DNA of 64,000 nt from Chelativorans intermedius (GTDB taxonomy: Bacteria; Pseudomonadota; Alphaproteobacteria; Rhizobiales; Rhizobiaceae), in the NCBI RefSeq assembly GCF_025398255.1, contig NZ_JAODNW010000004.1, positions 1-64,000 on the forward strand, in the 5' to 3' direction. Positions 8,039-16,401 of the stretch are shown in pieces. Numbering within the stretch: position 1 is the first letter of the stretch; every line of letters starts with the position of its first letter. The notes below the pieces were generated by a model. The model saw only the letters and a program-made list of their open reading frames with translations, did not search any database and had not been told where the DNA came from. A program made the translations under genes and the position numbers.

Positions 8039-8242
8039 TCAGGCGATGATGTCGGGTATCAGTCGGTCTTCGAGTTCCTTGAGGCGGTCCTTCAGCGCCA
8101 GCTTCTTCTTCTTCATGCGCTGGATGCGCAGCGGATCGCAGCCCGACGCAATCATCGCGTCGATGGCGGCGTCGAAATCGGCATGGTCCTGCTTCAAACG
8201 GGCAAATTCGCGGCGAATTTCGGCCTGTTCCTGTTCCGACAT
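8039..8242 (-). CDS. DUF465 (YdcH-like) small protein
   Basis: A 67-residue, highly charged helical protein of the DUF465 family. The signature is QEQAEIRREFARLKQDHADF, then DAMIASGCDPLRIQRMKKKK and LALKDRLKELEDRLIPDIIA. Such proteins form short helical hairpins; their function is unknown. The frame remains open upstream to 8356, but the ATG at 8242 gives the family length and N-terminus. A second DUF465 gene lies divergently at 8498, so the pair may have arisen by duplication. It is cytoplasmic. Confidence 0.8.
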   Translation of the reverse strand: MSEQEQAEIRREFARLKQDHADFDAAIDAMIASGCDPLRIQRMKKKKLALKDRLKELEDRLIPDIIA

Positions 8243-8497
8243 GTTCACGTCTTTATCGTCTCCGGCGCAGGAAACCCCTTCCGCGCGCCGGAACGCGTGG
8301 ACACGGGCACCAAGGCCGTTCCCGAATCTCGGGAACAGCGTAGCCTCATACCACATTTCAGGGCTGCGATAAATGCTACCGAAAGGCGTTCGACAAGGGC
8401 GCGGGAGAGTGGCAGACTGTCATCGTACCGTCATGGAAAGAGGGTGGGGCTGTGTTCCAGGGCGGTCTTGCGAGGAACCCATTTGAGGAGATGCACC

Positions 8498-8677
8498 ATG
8501 TCGCTTGAATCCCATCTTGCAGAGCTGCAGCGCAAGCACGGCGACCTTCAGCGCAAGATCGACGATGCGATGGCGCATCCTTCCGTGGATGCGCTTGAAA
8601 TTGCCGAGCTCAAGAGACGCAAGCTGGCCATCAAGGACGAGATGCAGAAGCTTCAGGCCGAGCGAACCAGGCACTGA
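8498..8677 (+). CDS. DUF465 (YdcH-like) small protein, second copy
   Basis: A 59-residue DUF465 protein beginning MSLESHLAELQRKHGDLQRK, with the conserved ALEIAELKRRKLAIKDEMQK segment and ending in a basic tail. A strong ribosome-binding site (gaggag) precedes the ATG at 8498. It is transcribed divergently from the other DUF465 gene across a 255-bp interval. Compared with its neighbour it is shorter at the N-terminus and has a different charge pattern, so it is a distant paralogue. It is predicted to be a cytoplasmic coiled hairpin of unknown role. Confidence 0.85.
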   Translation: MSLESHLAELQRKHGDLQRKIDDAMAHPSVDALEIAELKRRKLAIKDEMQKLQAERTRH

Positions 8678-8708
8678 CACCCGACATTCCAGGCGGCAAC
8701 GCCTGCCC

Positions 8709-8736
8709 GCCGTCCCGGCCTGTCCGGCCGGGCGGC
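8709..8736. terminator. GC-rich hairpin between convergent genes
   Basis: The arm gccgtcccggcc (8709-8720) pairs with ggccgggcggc (8726-8736) with one bulged base. It lies 31 bp after the second DUF465 stop and just before the MFS gene stop. There is no T run, so intrinsic activity is uncertain. Confidence 0.45.
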
Positions 8737-8747
8737 GCCGTGCTGCC

Positions 8748-10022
8748 TCAGGCTCCCGGCTCGCGGGTATCCTCTGCCGCCGGATCGTCCGTCTCGGAGC
8801 GCGGGTCGAGCATGATGGTCTGCGGCGTAACCGTGCGCTCCGATGGCAGCGTCTTGAACGCCTCCCTTTCCTCGAACGGCACCGGGGCGCGCAGCGTCAC
8901 GCGCAGCACCGCATAAAGGGCGACCCCCAGATGCGCGCCCGCCGTCACCAGAAACAGGCTTTCCGGGCGCATTCCCTCCATGGCAAGGCCGGCGAAGACG
9001 GGGCCGGCCATGGTTCCCACGCCATAGAGCAGCAGCAGCCCGCTCGACACCCGGGCGAAGGCGGCCGGCGGGGCATGGTCGTTGGCATGCGCCACGACGA
9101 TGGAGTAGAGCGTGTAGGCCAGCAGGCCGTAGACGGCGGTGAGCCCGATCACGATGATGCCCGTCCGCGGCGCGGTGAGATACAGCACAAGCCCGATGAG
9201 GGCGGAGACGAAGGCGCCGCCGGCGAGCACGAAGCGGCGGTCCGTATGGTCGGACAGGCGGCCGACCGGCATCTGGGCCGCAGCCCCGGCCAGAACGGCC
9301 AGGCTCATCATCACGGCGATCTCGAAGGTGGAGATGCCGATCTCGGCGCCGTAGACGGCGCCCAGCGTGCCCCAGGCCCCGTTCGCGACGCCGATCAGCA
9401 GGCAGCCCACGAAGGCCACCGGCGAATTGCCGTAAAGCTCCTTGAGGTCGATGGAGACGTCGGCGAGCGGCGCCGGCGTGATGGCCGTCGAGACGGCGGT
9501 GGGCAACAGCGCCAGGCAGAACAGGATGCCCGTGGCCATGAACAGCGTGGCGCTGGAGACGTCACCCAGCGTCACCACCATCTGCCCCGCCGTGATGGCC
9601 ACATGGGTGACCATCATGTAGAGGCCGAAGATGGTGCCGCGCGTCTCGTTGGTGGCGCGCTCGTTGAGCCAGCTTTCGATGACCATGAAGGCACCGGCCA
9701 TGGTGAAGCCCGTGCAGGCGCGCAGCAGCAGCCAGACGCCGACATTGATCCACATGCCGGCAATCAGCGCGACGATGGCGCCGGAGGCCGCGAATGCGGA
9801 GAATGCGCGCACGTGGCCGACGCGGCGCACCAGCCGCGGAGCGAACAGGCAGCCGGCGATGAAGCCGGCCGCCCAGGCGGTGCCCAGAAGGCCGAGGGCG
9901 GCCAGCGAGAAGCCTTCCACCTCGCCGCGCAGCGGCAGCAGCAGGCCGTAGAGGCCGGAGCCGGACAGCAGGAACGCCGTTCCGAGCAACAGGGCGACGA
10001 TGGAACCGAAGGATGAAAGCAT
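8748..10022 (-). CDS. MFS transporter, YcaD-like
   Basis: A 424-residue inner-membrane protein with about 12 transmembrane helices. Major-facilitator features include an N-terminal helix SIVALLLGTAFLLSGSGLYG, the cytoplasmic loop APRLVRRVGHVRAF, the family-typical GFTMAGAFMVIESWLNERA in helix 4-5, and a mid-loop GRLSDHTDRRFVLAGG that is the second A-like motif. The sequence resembles the YcaD subfamily, whose substrates are not known. The C-terminal 60 residues are hydrophilic and acidic. The ATG at 10022 follows an agagg ribosome-binding site. It is convergent with the second DUF465 gene. Confidence 0.85.
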   Translation of the reverse strand: MLSSFGSIVALLLGTAFLLSGSGLYGLLLPLRGEVEGFSLAALGLLGTAWAAGFIAGCLFAPRLVRRVGHVRAFSAFAASGAIVALIAGMWINVGVWLLLRACTGFTMAGAFMVIESWLNERATNETRGTIFGLYMMVTHVAITAGQMVVTLGDVSSATLFMATGILFCLALLPTAVSTAITPAPLADVSIDLKELYGNSPVAFVGCLLIGVANGAWGTLGAVYGAEIGISTFEIAVMMSLAVLAGAAAQMPVGRLSDHTDRRFVLAGGAFVSALIGLVLYLTAPRTGIIVIGLTAVYGLLAYTLYSIVVAHANDHAPPAAFARVSSGLLLLYGVGTMAGPVFAGLAMEGMRPESLFLVTAGAHLGVALYAVLRVTLRAPVPFEEREAFKTLPSERTVTPQTIMLDPRSETDDPAAEDTREPGA

Positions 10023-10124
10023 GAAGCGGGTCCGCCTCTTTAAAGCCTTGGCCGTTTCAAATGTCGTCTTCGCGTCAGCCGCGCGCGGCGCGTGCGCGCA
10101 GGGGCCCGTTCGACGCGGCGCGCC

Positions 10125-10310
10125 TCACTGGCGCCGGAACAGGGCCTCCGCTGCGGCCTTGGTCGTGTCCTTGGCCTGAAGCTCCCCCTCCAGCCGTCCG
10201 ATCTCTTCCCTCAGGAGGGCAACCGTGCTTATCAATTCCTCGACGGAGAATGTCGAAACATCCTGGCCGATGGTATATGCCGGCCGTGCCGCCGGAAGCT
10301 CCTCCTCCAT
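10125..10310 (-). CDS. DUF1192 family protein
   Basis: A 61-residue protein of the DUF1192 family, common in Rhizobiales. The body reads YTIGQDVSTFSVEELISTVA then LLREEIGRLEGELQAKDTTK, a short segment plus an amphipathic helix ending AAEALFRRQ. I take the ATG at 10310; the frame continues to 10418 but the extra residues are cysteine-rich and unlike the family. Function is unknown. It is divergent from the quinone oxidoreductase gene across 132 bp. Confidence 0.85.
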   Translation of the reverse strand: MEEELPAARPAYTIGQDVSTFSVEELISTVALLREEIGRLEGELQAKDTTKAAAEALFRRQ

Positions 10311-10442
10311 CGTGCCCAATCCCGATCCGTTGCCACAATTCGAAACCACAATACATAAACGACACACCGGCCGGCAATTCCCGCCGCCGGCCATTGTTCT
10401 CGAATCAACAGATTCCAACTGCCCCCGGAAGAAGGCTCAAAC

Positions 10443-11453
10443 ATGGCACACAAGGACTCTCTGCCCGACAGGATGACGGTTGTTGCAATCAGCGAATATG
10501 GCGGCCCCGCGGTGCTGAAGCCGGAGGAGCGGCCGGTGCCGGCGCCAGGCGAGGGGGAGATCCTCGTCAGAGTGCGGGCGGCCGGTGTCAACCGCCCGGA
10601 TGTCGCGCAGCGCAAGGGCATCTATCCGCCGCCGCCCGGCGCTTCCAAGCTGCCGGGGCTCGAAGTGGCCGGCGAGGTGGCGGCCGTGGGCGCCGGCGTC
10701 GGGCGCTGGCAGGTCGGCGACCGGGTGACGGCGCTGACGCCGGGCGGCGGCTATGCCGAATATTGCATCGTGCACGAATCGAACGCGCTGCCCATCCCCG
10801 CGGGCTTCACCTTCACCGAGGCGGCCGCCCTGCCGGAGACCTTCTTCACGGTCTGGCACAATGTCTTCGAGCGCGGCGGACTGAAGGCCGGCGAGACGCT
10901 TCTCGTGCATGGCGGCACCTCCGGCATCGGAACCACGGCCATCCAGCTCGCCGTCGCTTTCGGCGCCAGGGTGGTGGCGACTGCCGGCTCGCCCGAGAAA
11001 TGCGCCGCCTGCACGGCGCTCGGCGCCGAGCGCGCCGTGAACTATCGCCAGGAGGATTTCGTGCAGGCCGTCAAGGAGCTGACGGAGGGGCACGGCGCGG
11101 ACGTCATTCTCGACATGGTGGGCGGCGACTACGCGCAGCGCAACTACGACGCGGCGGCGGTGGACGGCCGCATCGTGCAGATCGCCATGCTGGGCGGGGC
11201 CACGGCGACGGTCGACCTCGGCAAGCTGATGGTGAAGCGGCTCACCCACACCGGCTCGACGCTGCGGCCCCGCTCCGTGGCCTTCAAGGCACGCCTCGCC
11301 GCCGAGCTGGAGGCCAGGGTGTGGCCGCTGCTCGCAGCGCGCAAGGTTGCGCCGGTGATGGACATGATCTTCCCCCTGCGGGAGGCGTGGCGCGCGCATG
11401 AGCGCATGGAGGAAGGCTCCCATATCGGCAAGATCGTGCTCGACGTGGCGTGA
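10443..11453 (+). CDS. NAD(P)H quinone oxidoreductase, zinc-free MDR family
   Basis: A 336-residue member of the medium-chain dehydrogenase/reductase superfamily, PIG3/QOR branch, which reduces quinones with NADPH and lacks catalytic zinc. It shows the GroES-like N-domain (VRVRAAGVNRPDVAQRKGIY), PGLEVAGEVAAVG, and the nucleotide-binding loop ETLLVHGGTSGIGTTAIQLA, then ILDMVGGDYAQRN. The ATG at 10443 is preceded by a good ggaagaagg site; a second ATG ten codons on begins MTVVAISEYGG and matches family N-termini as well. It is followed by a strong GC hairpin at 11459-11478. Soluble and cytoplasmic. Confidence 0.9.
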   Translation: MAHKDSLPDRMTVVAISEYGGPAVLKPEERPVPAPGEGEILVRVRAAGVNRPDVAQRKGIYPPPPGASKLPGLEVAGEVAAVGAGVGRWQVGDRVTALTPGGGYAEYCIVHESNALPIPAGFTFTEAAALPETFFTVWHNVFERGGLKAGETLLVHGGTSGIGTTAIQLAVAFGARVVATAGSPEKCAACTALGAERAVNYRQEDFVQAVKELTEGHGADVILDMVGGDYAQRNYDAAAVDGRIVQIAMLGGATATVDLGKLMVKRLTHTGSTLRPRSVAFKARLAAELEARVWPLLAARKVAPVMDMIFPLREAWRAHERMEEGSHIGKIVLDVA

Positions 11454-11458
11454 AAAAG

Positions 11459-11478
11459 CCCCGGCCCTTGGGCCGGGG
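11459..11478. terminator. Hairpin between convergent genes
   Basis: A perfect 9-bp stem, ccccggccc (11459-11467) with gggccgggg (11470-11478), with a two-base loop lies 6 bp after the oxidoreductase stop and 33 bp before the stop of the convergent phytase-like gene. It may end transcripts from both sides; the T run is missing, while a run of five A precedes it on the plus strand and helps the minus-strand transcript. Confidence 0.6.
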
Positions 11479-11510
11479 AGCTTCATGGGCAAGGCGGTTC
11501 CCGAAGAGGC

Positions 11511-13712
11511 TCAGTTCACCGCGTCGAGCGGGCCGAGCCGCATGAAGACGGTCTCGCCCGACGAATCGTCCACACCGTCATTGTCGGTGACGAAATAGGC
11601 CTCGCCCGCCGCGTCGACGGCAAAGCCCTCGATCTTGTCGACCACATAGCCGTTGGTGGCGGTGCGCATGTCCTCGATCAGGTCGCGCACCAGCACCTTC
11701 TCGACGATCGGCAGCGCGCCGTCCAGCGGGGCGGGGCTGAACCCGTCGAGCGCCACGCCATAGAGGCGCTTGATGCGGGCGGCGGTGCCGATCTGGTTGT
11801 CGCGCTCGACGATGTAGAGCGTGCCGTCGTGGGCGGTGATCTCGGAAAGGCCCACCCAGCCCGTCTCCGCCTCGTCCAGGCGATAGCGGACGGCCGACCA
11901 CTCGCCGGTGGCGGGCTTGTAGGCGACGAGCTTCACCTGCCCTTCCGGATCGTCCTTCCAGGGGCGTTGCATGGCCATGACCAGCATGCGCTCCTCCCCA
12001 TCGCCCACGCGCGTGATGCCCTCCATGCCGAAGCGGATCTCGTGGGCGAGAAGCTCCGGCGGCAGGGCGATCTCCTGGGTGATCTCGCCGTCGGCATCAA
12101 CATGCAGGAGGGCATGTGGGACGAGCCGGTCCGTGCGGCCCTCGGAGGCCAGCCAGAAACCGCCCTCGCCATCGGCGACGATGCCTTCGAGGTCCAGCTT
12201 CTGGGCGGGCTGGCCGCCGCGTCTGACCACGATCTTGCGGCTGATCCGCGCCGGCGCCGTGCGTGCGTCGATGACGAAGATGGCCGGCTCGGCACCGTAG
12301 AAGGAATCGGAGACGGCATAGAGGCGGCCCGGCTGCGCGGGATCGGCGGCCAGGCCGGAAAGGGCGCCCCAGCCGATGGGCCGGCCGTTCTCCATGACGG
12401 AGCGGATCGTCGGATAGGCGGGCGCGTCTTCCGACAGCGCGTAGATCATCACATGCGAGCGGGCGCCGCCGTCCTCCACCATGTCCTCCTCGTTGGCGGT
12501 CACCAGCAGGTTGCGCCCGGGGATGGCCAGCACGCCTTCCGGGCCGACGCCGGAGGGCAGCACCTGCACGAATTCCGGGTCGGCGCCGGTGTCGCGATAC
12601 ACACCCACCAGCGAGGCACGCTCCAGCGCCACGAAGAGGTAGGACGCGTCGCCATAGGCGGCCGCCTCCAGGCCCTCCGGCTCGGCGCCCTTGGCATCGG
12701 AGCGCTTGTCGGGATAGTGGCCGGCAAGGGCCGCCTGATGTTCGAGCCGGGCGCCCGAATCGTAGAGAACGTCGCCGCCTTTCGAGAAGATGGTGAAGCT
12801 GCGCGCCCCGCCCTCGTAGTCGCCCTCGTTGGCGACCACCAGGCGCTCATCATCCAGCCACTTCACGGCGTCGGGCTCGCGCCGCAGATCCCCGGCCGCC
12901 TGGTCGAAGCGCAGCGCCCCGTCGTCCAGAAGGTCGACATTCTCGACGCTGCCGGCGCCGGCGGAAAAGTGGCCGGTCACTTCGCCGGTCTCGGCGGAGA
13001 CGATGACGACATGGTTGTTTTCCTGCAGGGTGACGGCAATCTCTCCGGCGGCGTTGAAGTCCACGAACTCGGGCTCGGGGTCTTCCGGGGCCACCTCCGC
13101 CAGGCCCGTCAGGTCCACGGTCCTGGCGCTGTCGCAATCGGGAACGCCGGCGGCGAGCGCGAAAATCTGCAGCGTGCCGGCCGGCATCTGCGGCAGCGCG
13201 CCATCGTTCAGGTCCTCGTCGCGCTCGTTCTCGATGGCAACGGCCAGGAAACGGCCGTCCCTGCTGACGGCCACCGAGTCGGGCTGGCCGGCAAGCGCGC
13301 AGGAGGGCTCGCCCGTCCTGTCCGCGATGTCGAGGAGAACAAGCCTTCCCGAGGGCTCCGTGTAGCTTTCGGAGGTGTTGACGGCGGCGATTGCCTTCGC
13401 GCCGGCGACCGCCACCGAGGTCGGCTCGCCTTCCACCTCGATCAGCCCGCCGGCGCGGGGCGCGCGCGGATCGGCGATGTCGACGAAGCCGATGGCCCCC
13501 AGCGGGCTGTCGGAATAGATGAGCGTGTTGCCGTCCTCGCTGGCGGCGATGATCTCCGCGGAGGTCACGCTCTGCGCATCGGTGCCGGCGGGCAGATTCT
13601 CTGCCACCGGAAAGGTGGCGATGCGGTTGAAGGCCATGTCGGCAAGCGCCGGCATGGCGGTGGCCGTCGAAAGCGCTGCGGCAAGCGCGCCCAGAAGCCG
13701 GTATCGAGCCAT
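11511..13712 (-). CDS. Secreted protein with phytase-like esterase domain
   Basis: A 733-residue exported protein. A signal peptide (ALAAALSTATAMPALA) covers residues 1-24. The first half, to about residue 410, has the repeated blades of a beta-propeller (SVAVAGAKAIAAVN, SVAVSRDGRFLAVAIENE, KWLDDERLVVANEGDYEGGA). The second half, from about residue 440, matches the esterase-like activity of phytase domain: LSGLAADPAQPGRLYAVSDS, KLDLEGIVADGEGGFWLASE, EGITRVGDGEERMLVMAMQR and KIEGFAVDAAGEAYFVTDND. Acidic loops suggest calcium binding. Such proteins may release phosphate from organic esters in the periplasm, but activity is not shown by sequence alone. The last domain ends in DNDGVDDSSGETVFMRLG. 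Confidence 0.8.
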   Translation of the reverse strand: MARYRLLGALAAALSTATAMPALADMAFNRIATFPVAENLPAGTDAQSVTSAEIIAASEDGNTLIYSDSPLGAIGFVDIADPRAPRAGGLIEVEGEPTSVAVAGAKAIAAVNTSESYTEPSGRLVLLDIADRTGEPSCALAGQPDSVAVSRDGRFLAVAIENERDEDLNDGALPQMPAGTLQIFALAAGVPDCDSARTVDLTGLAEVAPEDPEPEFVDFNAAGEIAVTLQENNHVVIVSAETGEVTGHFSAGAGSVENVDLLDDGALRFDQAAGDLRREPDAVKWLDDERLVVANEGDYEGGARSFTIFSKGGDVLYDSGARLEHQAALAGHYPDKRSDAKGAEPEGLEAAAYGDASYLFVALERASLVGVYRDTGADPEFVQVLPSGVGPEGVLAIPGRNLLVTANEEDMVEDGGARSHVMIYALSEDAPAYPTIRSVMENGRPIGWGALSGLAADPAQPGRLYAVSDSFYGAEPAIFVIDARTAPARISRKIVVRRGGQPAQKLDLEGIVADGEGGFWLASEGRTDRLVPHALLHVDADGEITQEIALPPELLAHEIRFGMEGITRVGDGEERMLVMAMQRPWKDDPEGQVKLVAYKPATGEWSAVRYRLDEAETGWVGLSEITAHDGTLYIVERDNQIGTAARIKRLYGVALDGFSPAPLDGALPIVEKVLVRDLIEDMRTATNGYVVDKIEGFAVDAAGEAYFVTDNDGVDDSSGETVFMRLGPLDAVN

Positions 13713-13932
13713 CGTCGTCTCCCTCTCGCTGATCGGAAAGGGCCTTAATGGAAGAGTACGATTGCAGGCGCGTGACGCGGCGATGACGTTTCGGTGACGG
13801 CGCGTGCATTGCCTGTCCGACAGGCGCCTTGCCTCGCCTGGCGTTTGCCACTATATAGCCGGGCAATTCCCAAAACGGTGGTAAGGACCACCGCCCGCGC
13901 CAGGGACGCGGGCGAGGACAGGATGTTTTGCA

Positions 13933-14649
13933 ATGGCCAACACGCTTCTCATGCCCAAGGCGACTGCCGTCTGGCTGGTGGACAACACGGCGCTGACCTT
14001 CGATCAGATCGCCGAGTTCTGCAATCTCCACCCGCTGGAGGTGAGCGCCATCGCCGATGGCGAGGCCGCGCAGGGCATCAAGGGCATGGACCCGGTGATG
14101 ACCGGGCAGCTCACCCGCGAGGAGATCGCCCGCGGCGAGGCCGATCCGAACCACAAGCTGAAGCTGTCCGAGCCGAAGGTGCGGGTGCCGGAGACGAAGC
14201 GCAAGGGGCCGCGCTACACCCCGCTTTCCAAGCGGCAGGACCGGCCCAACGCCATTTTGTGGCTGGTGCGCAACCACCCCGAGCTGAAGGATGCGCAGAT
14301 CTCGCGTCTCGTCGGCACCACCAAGTCGACCATCGAGCAGATCCGCAACCGCACCCACTGGAACTCGGCCAATCTGGTGCCGATGGACCCGGTGACCCTC
14401 GGCCTGTGCTCGCAGATCGAACTCGACATGGAGGTCAGCCGCGCCGCGCGCTACGCGCCGCCGCAGGCGCCGGCCGGCGACACGCTGCTGCCGGCCTCGG
14501 AGACGGAGAACATGCCCGTCGAGGAGGGCGCGTCCAGGGTGCCTGAGGAAGAGGAGGAGAAGGAGCTCGACGCCGACGCGGTGTTCGCCAAGCTCTCCTC
14601 CCTCAAGTCCTCGCGCGACGAGGACGAGGAAGACGACGACAGGCGCTAA
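13933..14649 (+). CDS. trcR: TrcR family cell-cycle transcriptional regulator (DUF1013)
   Basis: A 238-residue protein of the DUF1013 family, found almost only in alphaproteobacteria and named TrcR for its cell-cycle role in Caulobacter. It begins with a helix-turn-helix-like ATAVWLVDNTALTFDQIAEF, followed by HPLEVSAIADGEAAQGIKGM and a second DNA-binding-like unit AQISRLVGTTKSTIEQIRNR. The C-terminal 40 residues are strongly acidic (EEEEEKELDADAVF and a final EDEEDDDRR). The ATG at 13933 starts the conserved MANTLLMPKATAVWL. Its TAA stop overlaps the stop codon of the convergent nuclease gene, so the two transcripts must run into each other. Cytoplasmic. Confidence 0.9.
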   Translation: MANTLLMPKATAVWLVDNTALTFDQIAEFCNLHPLEVSAIADGEAAQGIKGMDPVMTGQLTREEIARGEADPNHKLKLSEPKVRVPETKRKGPRYTPLSKRQDRPNAILWLVRNHPELKDAQISRLVGTTKSTIEQIRNRTHWNSANLVPMDPVTLGLCSQIELDMEVSRAARYAPPQAPAGDTLLPASETENMPVEEGASRVPEEEEEKELDADAVFAKLSSLKSSRDEDEEDDDRR

Positions 14650-15092
14650 CGGCAGGCGCTTTCGCGCCGTCCGCCGCGATAGGGACGCGCAAGCGCATCC
14701 GCGAGCAGGCGTTCGGCCACGGCCTCTCCCGTCTCGGTCGTCACATCGGCCAGCACGCGGCCGTAATATTTGCCGCCGGCGATGTTGCGCATGCGCACGG
14801 TGGCGCCGCCGATCATGCCTTCGAGGGCAGCCCGCGCCCGCTCTCCCGCCGCCTTCTCCGCCGCGCAGCGGCTGCGAATCTCCGGCGCGTCGATGCCGCG
14901 CAGGCGCACGCGGACACGCAGCGTCTGGCCCGGCCAGATGTGCGCCTGCGCATCGAATGTGTCGCCGTCGATCACCCGCACCACCCGCGCCTCCACCGGC
15001 CCCGCAAACAGCTCGCCGGCAGGGGCCGGCCGACAGCACGGCGCGACGAGGAGGGCGCAGAACAACAGACGGGTGGTCGGTCGAGGGCGCAT
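14646..15092 (-). CDS. Thermonuclease-like (SNase) exported protein
   Basis: A 148-residue staphylococcal-nuclease-fold protein with an N-terminal signal or lipoprotein-like region (LLFCALLVAPCCRPAPAG, with cysteines that could suit lipidation). The SNase core is visible as VVRVIDGDTFDAQ, VRLRGIDAPEIRSRCAAEK, then RVLADVTTETGEAVAERLLA and a final ALARPYRGG. The Asp and Arg residues of the calcium and phosphate site are present (DGDT, RLRGIDAPE). Such proteins cleave DNA or RNA outside the cytoplasm, although many rhizobial members are untested. The frame is open much further upstream over the phosphofructokinase gene, but the ATG at 15092 gives the natural signal peptide. Its TAG stop overlaps the trcR stop. 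Confidence 0.8.
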   Translation of the reverse strand: MRPRPTTRLLFCALLVAPCCRPAPAGELFAGPVEARVVRVIDGDTFDAQAHIWPGQTLRVRVRLRGIDAPEIRSRCAAEKAAGERARAALEGMIGGATVRMRNIAGGKYYGRVLADVTTETGEAVAERLLADALARPYRGGRRESACR

Positions 15093-15203
15093 AGAGAGGA
15101 ATTTATTCCTTTTCCTTTCGCCGCGCAAGCCCGGGCCGGCATCTTGTTTCGCTGCCCCGGCCTGGCTTATCGTGCGGGCGGGCGGCGAGAGGAGCGAGGC
15201 GCC

Positions 15204-16370
15204 ATGGCCGAGACATTCGTCATTGCACAGGGTGGCGGGCCCACCGCCGTCATCAACCAGACGGTGGCGGGTGCGACGCTTGAGGCCCGCCGGCGCTTTC
15301 CCGGCTGCAGGGTTCTGGGTGCCCTGCATGGCGTGCGCGGCGTGCGCGACGGCCGCTTTGTCGTCCTGTCGGACCTTCCGGAGGAGGCGCTGCGCGCCAT
15401 GGCGGCAACGCCCGGCGCCGCCCTCGGCTCGACGCGCGACAAGCCCGATGCGGCCTATTGCGACGCCATTCTCAAGGGGCTCAAGCAGGCCGGCGCCGAT
15501 GCCTTCATCTATATCGGGGGCAACGATACGGCGGGCACGCAGGGCATTCTCGCCGATGCCGCGGGCGGGCGCATCGCCTGCGTGCACGCGCCAAAAACCA
15601 TCGACAACGACCTGGTCGAGAACGACCATACGCCCGGTTTCATCTCGGCCGGAGCCTTCGTGGCCGGCGCGTTCCTGAGCGTCGATCTCGATTTCAGGGC
15701 GCTGCCGGGCGTCTATGTGGGAATCGTCATGGGCCGCCATGCCGGCTTCCTCACCGCCGCCGCCGCGGCGTGGCCGCTGGACGCGGCGGGCGCGCCGCAT
15801 CTCGTCTATGTGCCGGAGCGGCCGTTCGAGCGGGCGCGCTTCGCGGAGGATGTGCGCGCGGTGCTGGGTCGTCATGGGCGCTGCATCGTCGCCATGTCCG
15901 AGGGCGTGGCCGACGCGGAAGGGCGCTCGTTGGTGGAAACCCTGGTGCCGCGGGAGCTGCAGGAGCGCGACCCGCACGGCAATCTGCGCCTTTCCGGCAG
16001 CGATCTGGGCCAGGCGATCGAGCGCATCCTGGCCGAGGACCTGGCCGGCACGCGCGCACGCGTCGACACCTTCGGCTATCTGCCGCGCGGCAACATCGCC
16101 ACGATCGACGAGACCGACGCACGCGAGGCCCGCGAGGCCGGCGCCTTCGCCGTGGAGGCGGCGGAAAGGGGCGGCGGTTCGGTGGCGTTGCAGTTCGACG
16201 GCTCGGGCACCGTGTGCCGGCTGGTGCCGCTTGACGCGGTGGCCGGCAGGACGCGCCACATGCCGGCCGACTTCCTGCACCCGGAGGAAAACCGCATCTC
16301 GGATGCCTGCCGCGCCTATCTGGCCCGCCTGCTGCCGCGCAGGCATGCACCGGCGGTGCCCTTCGTGTGA
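15204..16370 (+). CDS. 6-phosphofructokinase, probably pyrophosphate-dependent
   Basis: A 388-residue phosphofructokinase, which phosphorylates fructose 6-phosphate to the 1,6-bisphosphate. Motifs are AQGGGPTAVINQTVAG at the N-terminus, IYIGGNDTAGTQ near residue 106, VHAPKTIDNDL with the catalytic Asp, and GVYVGIVMGRHAGFL. ATP-dependent enzymes have GGDG at the phosphate-donor loop and PPi-dependent enzymes GGDD; this one has GGND, closest to the PPi type but with Asn in place of the first Asp. The length fits the PPi group. The ATG at 15204 follows gagaggagcg. Many rhizobia lack a classical glycolytic PFK, so this enzyme could serve a reversible glycolytic or gluconeogenic step. Confidence 0.85.
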   Translation: MAETFVIAQGGGPTAVINQTVAGATLEARRRFPGCRVLGALHGVRGVRDGRFVVLSDLPEEALRAMAATPGAALGSTRDKPDAAYCDAILKGLKQAGADAFIYIGGNDTAGTQGILADAAGGRIACVHAPKTIDNDLVENDHTPGFISAGAFVAGAFLSVDLDFRALPGVYVGIVMGRHAGFLTAAAAAWPLDAAGAPHLVYVPERPFERARFAEDVRAVLGRHGRCIVAMSEGVADAEGRSLVETLVPRELQERDPHGNLRLSGSDLGQAIERILAEDLAGTRARVDTFGYLPRGNIATIDETDAREAREAGAFAVEAAERGGGSVALQFDGSGTVCRLVPLDAVAGRTRHMPADFLHPEENRISDACRAYLARLLPRRHAPAVPFV

Positions 16371-16401
16371 GCGCCTTGCCCCATCGGCCTTGCGCCGCGC
16401 C

